A DNA stretch of 16,516 bases from Bacteroidota bacterium. Its GTDB lineage: Bacteria > Bacteroidota > Bacteroidia > Chitinophagales > Chitinophagaceae. The translations under genes were made by a program, and so were the position numbers. Shown piece after piece: positions 14,723-16,516 of the stretch (positions are counted from its first letter, which is position 1; the number at the start of each line of letters is the position of its first letter). Under the pieces are notes generated by a model. The model worked only from the letters and a program-made list of their open reading frames with translations. It was not told where the DNA came from and made no database searches. Location of the stretch: the NCBI GenBank assembly GCA_023386045.1, contig JAEWKK010000041.1:1-16516 (forward strand), in the 5' to 3' direction.

Positions 14723-15430
14723 TTACTGGTTTCCCGCGTGCAATAAAAATATAGCAGGCCTTTTATGAAGTTGAGGTGAAGCTGTTTTCCATTGCTGGAT
14801 TGTTTTTGTCTGTATCAATTCATCAGGTGAAGTAAGATCAACTGCAATGCAAATCCTGGTTTGTGGATGACATGCTTTCAGCAGGTTTTCAAGTATCTGG
14901 TTGTTGCGGTAAGGGGTTTCAATAAAGATCTGTGTGCTATTGTCTCTTCTTGATATTTCTTCCAGGCTTTTGATCTTCCTGGTTCTTTCTCCTGCATCAA
15001 TTGGGAGATAACCATTGAAAGAAAAGTTTTGTCCGTTCATGCCACTGGCCATAAGAGCCAGCAGGATGGAATTAGGTCCCACCAGAGGTTTTACAGTTAC
15101 ATTCATCTGTTGTGCCATATGAACAAGTTGCTGTCCGGGATCTGCTACACCAGGACATCCGGCTTCGCTGATGATGCCAATGTTTTTCCCAGCACTAATG
15201 GCTTGTTTGAACTGGTTGGCAGTTTCCGCATTGACTTCTTTCATATTGTACCAGCTATAATCATCGATCACCATTTCCTTCCATAAGATCTTAAGGTAAC
15301 GGCGGGCGGTACGTTCATTCTCTACAAAGAAAATCCTGCAATCTTTTACTGCATCAAGAACATAATTAGGTATGCAGGCTGTTTCACCTTCGGCGAGTAC
15401 AGTAGGTATGAGGTAAACAATGGAAGCCAT
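14723..15430 (-). CDS. Short RsmI-like SAM-dependent methyltransferase
   Basis: The 235-residue protein belongs to the tetrapyrrole methylase superfamily, closest to RsmI, which 2'-O-methylates C1402 of 16S rRNA. It shows SEAGCPGVADPG (88-99, where RsmI usually has AGTPxISDPG), LVGPNSILLALMASG (116-130), FSFNGYLP (136-143) and IETPYRN (170-176). It is about 50 residues shorter than RsmI, and its N-terminus (MASIVYLIPTVLAEG) lacks the usual VGTPIGNLxD segment. It is therefore probably the second, shorter paralogue found in Bacteroidota rather than RsmI itself; the substrate is uncertain. Its ATG overlaps the stop of the upstream EI24 gene by one base (TGATG), indicating translational coupling. 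Confidence 0.85.
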   Translation of the reverse strand: MASIVYLIPTVLAEGETACIPNYVLDAVKDCRIFFVENERTARRYLKILWKEMVIDDYSWYNMKEVNAETANQFKQAISAGKNIGIISEAGCPGVADPGQQLVHMAQQMNVTVKPLVGPNSILLALMASGMNGQNFSFNGYLPIDAGERTRKIKSLEEISRRDNSTQIFIETPYRNNQILENLLKACHPQTRICIAVDLTSPDELIQTKTIQQWKTASPQLHKRPAIFLLHAGNQ

Positions 15431-16188
15431 CAGGAATTTTTAATTCTGTGCAAACTTAAGGTGGCTGCCACTACCGCATAAGCAGGTGCCAGCACCCATC
15501 CCACAATTACCAAGCCATGCATGAGGTAAAACACAAGACCATTACCGATGGCCAGGCCTTTATGGTTACCTATGAATTGAATGGAAGCAGCCGGTGAAAG
15601 TTTGTTGCGTTCAAGGCTGTAGTCCACCATGGAAAAACCATAGTAATAGCACTCAATAAAAAGTGCGATGAGTGGAGCGATCCATCCAAACAGCGGTACC
15701 AGGGAAAGAAGGGCCAGGGCCAGAACATACACTGTTTGCCATAATGAATTTCTTACGGCAAGCTTGCTGCCCCTCCAGGCATCTTTCATGAGCTGTGAAA
15801 AGCTGAAAGGAAAATCTCTTCCTTCGATGATGCTGGCGGTTTTTTCACTCAGATAGGCAAATACCGGTGAGCCGATGATGAGGAAAAGGTATTTGAACAA
15901 GGAAAAATAAAAAAAGGTCATGACCAGTCGCAGCATGATGTTGATCATCATGAAGATGAAGCTGTAGAATTCATTGCGTTCTTTCTGCAGCCAGGTAACA
16001 AGACCTGTCTGTTCGCTGATCCATGCCACTGCATTTCCTGTGGAGATCCAGAAATAATAGATGCCCACAGCAAAAAGAACAGTGTAGATGATGCCCGGTA
16101 TCAGTATCCATTTCCACAGGCGGTGCTTCCTGATGAACTGGTGCGCATCGCCATAAGACTGGATTGCTATGATGATTTCCTTCAGCAT
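15430..16188 (-). CDS. EI24 (CysZ-like) family membrane protein
   Basis: The 252-residue integral membrane protein has hydrophobic blocks at about residues 24-49, 74-114 (probably two helices), 149-192 (probably two helices) and 212-246. Motifs such as IGSPVFAYLSEKTASIIEGRD and the SMVDYSLERN segment fit the EI24 family, which includes the CysZ sulfate permease. Whether this member transports sulfate is not shown; no sulfate assimilation genes are nearby. It is the first gene of a two-gene minus-strand operon, its stop codon sharing a base with the start of the methyltransferase gene. A heptamer repeat array begins 29 bases upstream of its ATG, and no clear TAnnTTTG promoter was found there. 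Confidence 0.8.
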   Translation of the reverse strand: MLKEIIIAIQSYGDAHQFIRKHRLWKWILIPGIIYTVLFAVGIYYFWISTGNAVAWISEQTGLVTWLQKERNEFYSFIFMMINIMLRLVMTFFYFSLFKYLFLIIGSPVFAYLSEKTASIIEGRDFPFSFSQLMKDAWRGSKLAVRNSLWQTVYVLALALLSLVPLFGWIAPLIALFIECYYYGFSMVDYSLERNKLSPAASIQFIGNHKGLAIGNGLVFYLMHGLVIVGWVLAPAYAVVAATLSLHRIKNS

Positions 16189-16216
16189 TGTATTCAGTAA
16201 ATATAAATGGGAATTC

Positions 16217-16293
16217 TGGTTCGTAGTTCATAGATCATAGTTCATGGTTCATAGTACTTAGTCGATGGTCCATAGACCATGGTCCATGGACGA
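16217..16293. repeat. Heptanucleotide tandem array, right end
   Basis: Eleven 7-base units run in one register: TGGTTCG, TAGTTCA, TAGATCA, TAGTTCA, TGGTTCA, TAGTACT, TAGTCGA, TGGTCCA, TAGACCA, TGGTCCA, TGGACGA. The consensus TRGTYCA is the reverse complement of the TGAACCA-type units of the left array, and 16224-16252 matches 156-184 exactly on the opposite strand. The array lies just upstream of the EI24-family gene. Confidence 0.9.
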
Positions 16294-16390
16294 GAGCTCT
16301 TCGTTAAAGCATCGTCTAAGGACTATAGTCCATCGTCCATGGACCAATTTGACAAGTCATAGTTCAGACACGTCCATCGTCCATCGACTA
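16259..16390. repeat. Nested inverted repeats within and beyond the right array
   Basis: TAGTCGATGG (16259-16268) pairs with CCATCGACTA (16381-16390). Inside it, the 14 bases at 16280-16293 pair perfectly with TCGTCCATGGACCA (16333-16346). Further loose heptamers (TAGTCCA, TCGTCCA, TGGACCA, TAGTTCA, ACGTCCA, TCGTCCA) occupy 16326-16383, partly out of register. The nested arms could fold into one long stem. The 328-base gene-free stretch 16189-16516 holds these repeats and, beyond 16394, nothing else firm. Confidence 0.65.
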
Positions 16391-16455
16391 TCACTGCTGT
16401 CCGGTAAAAATGCACTTACTGGAAAATTGTTTTTGAGTTGCAGGCTGGATAAGGG

Positions 16456-16516
16456 TTAGTTTGATTTATTGAAAAGCATGCCCCTCTGTTTAACCAGAGA
16501 ATAGTTGAAGTTGACT
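16456..16516 (-). CDS. Possible C-terminal fragment of an unidentified gene
   Basis: On the minus strand a frame entering from the right edge encodes VNFNYSLVKQRGMLFNKSN and stops with TAA at 16458-16456. The alternating aromatic pattern at its start would suit the last strand of an outer-membrane protein. Another minus-strand frame is also open for about 32 codons, so this is weak. No family can be assigned. Confidence 0.2.
   Translation of the reverse strand, partial: VNFNYSLVKQRGMLFNKSN

Noticed and set aside
156..16252. Composite transposon or genomic island bounded by the inverted repeats
   Set aside because: The genes between are core housekeeping and T9SS genes with no transposase or integrase, so the repeats are not transposon ends of this segment.
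16265..16459. 64-codon plus-strand frame across the right repeats
   Set aside because: Its product is largely the translation of GTCCATGG-type repeats, with a His/Arg/Ser/Trp-rich low-complexity sequence and no family resemblance.
16484..16499. Terminator hairpin CTCTG/CAGAG near the right edge
   Set aside because: The stem is only 5 bp and is not followed by a T run on either strand.

Overview
The window looks like chromosomal DNA from a Bacteroidota bacterium, most likely of the Chitinophagaceae type. The evidence is a type IX secretion (T9SS) cluster (gldJ, porU, porV), a bacillithiol-type bshA, a DUF4292 lipoprotein beside an EnvC-like protein, and TAnnTTTG-type promoter words close to several start codons. 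Genus assignment is inference. No rRNA, tRNA, CRISPR array, transposase or phage gene was seen.

Layout. Positions 1-202 hold the possible 3' end of a rightward gene and a heptamer repeat array. Positions 203-3678 (minus strand) carry gldJ, then murF and a DUF983 zinc-ribbon membrane protein; a strong terminator after gldJ separates it from murF-DUF983. Divergent from gldJ, positions 3888-8556 carry porU (sortase) and porV (its outer-membrane partner), closed by a terminator at 8583-8610. A gene-free stretch (8557-8966) is full of short repeats. It is followed by a rightward housekeeping run: ispF, dut, a DUF4292 lipoprotein and an EnvC-like protein with a degenerate LytM domain. bshA converges on this run and shares stop-codon bases with it. 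An exported M28 peptidase is divergent from bshA. It converges on a two-gene minus-strand operon of an EI24-family membrane protein and a short RsmI-like methyltransferase, whose start and stop codons overlap. The right end (16189-16516) is a second heptamer repeat region and perhaps the 3' end of a leftward gene.

Gene cooperation. GldJ is a T9SS/gliding lipoprotein; PorV and PorU receive secreted cargo at the cell surface and remove its C-terminal signal. MurF, the EnvC-like protein and possibly DUF4292 belong to envelope construction. IspF (isoprenoids), Dut (nucleotide pool) and BshA (low-molecular-weight thiol) are housekeeping.

No new multigene system is evident. The most unusual signal is in the non-coding DNA. 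Heptanucleotide arrays keep a strict 7-nt register while the unit sequence drifts. The arrays at the two ends share a 29-bp perfect match, with the same order of variant units, in inverted orientation about 16 kb apart. The porV-ispF gap holds a third array of different sequence plus inverted and direct copies of other short phrases.
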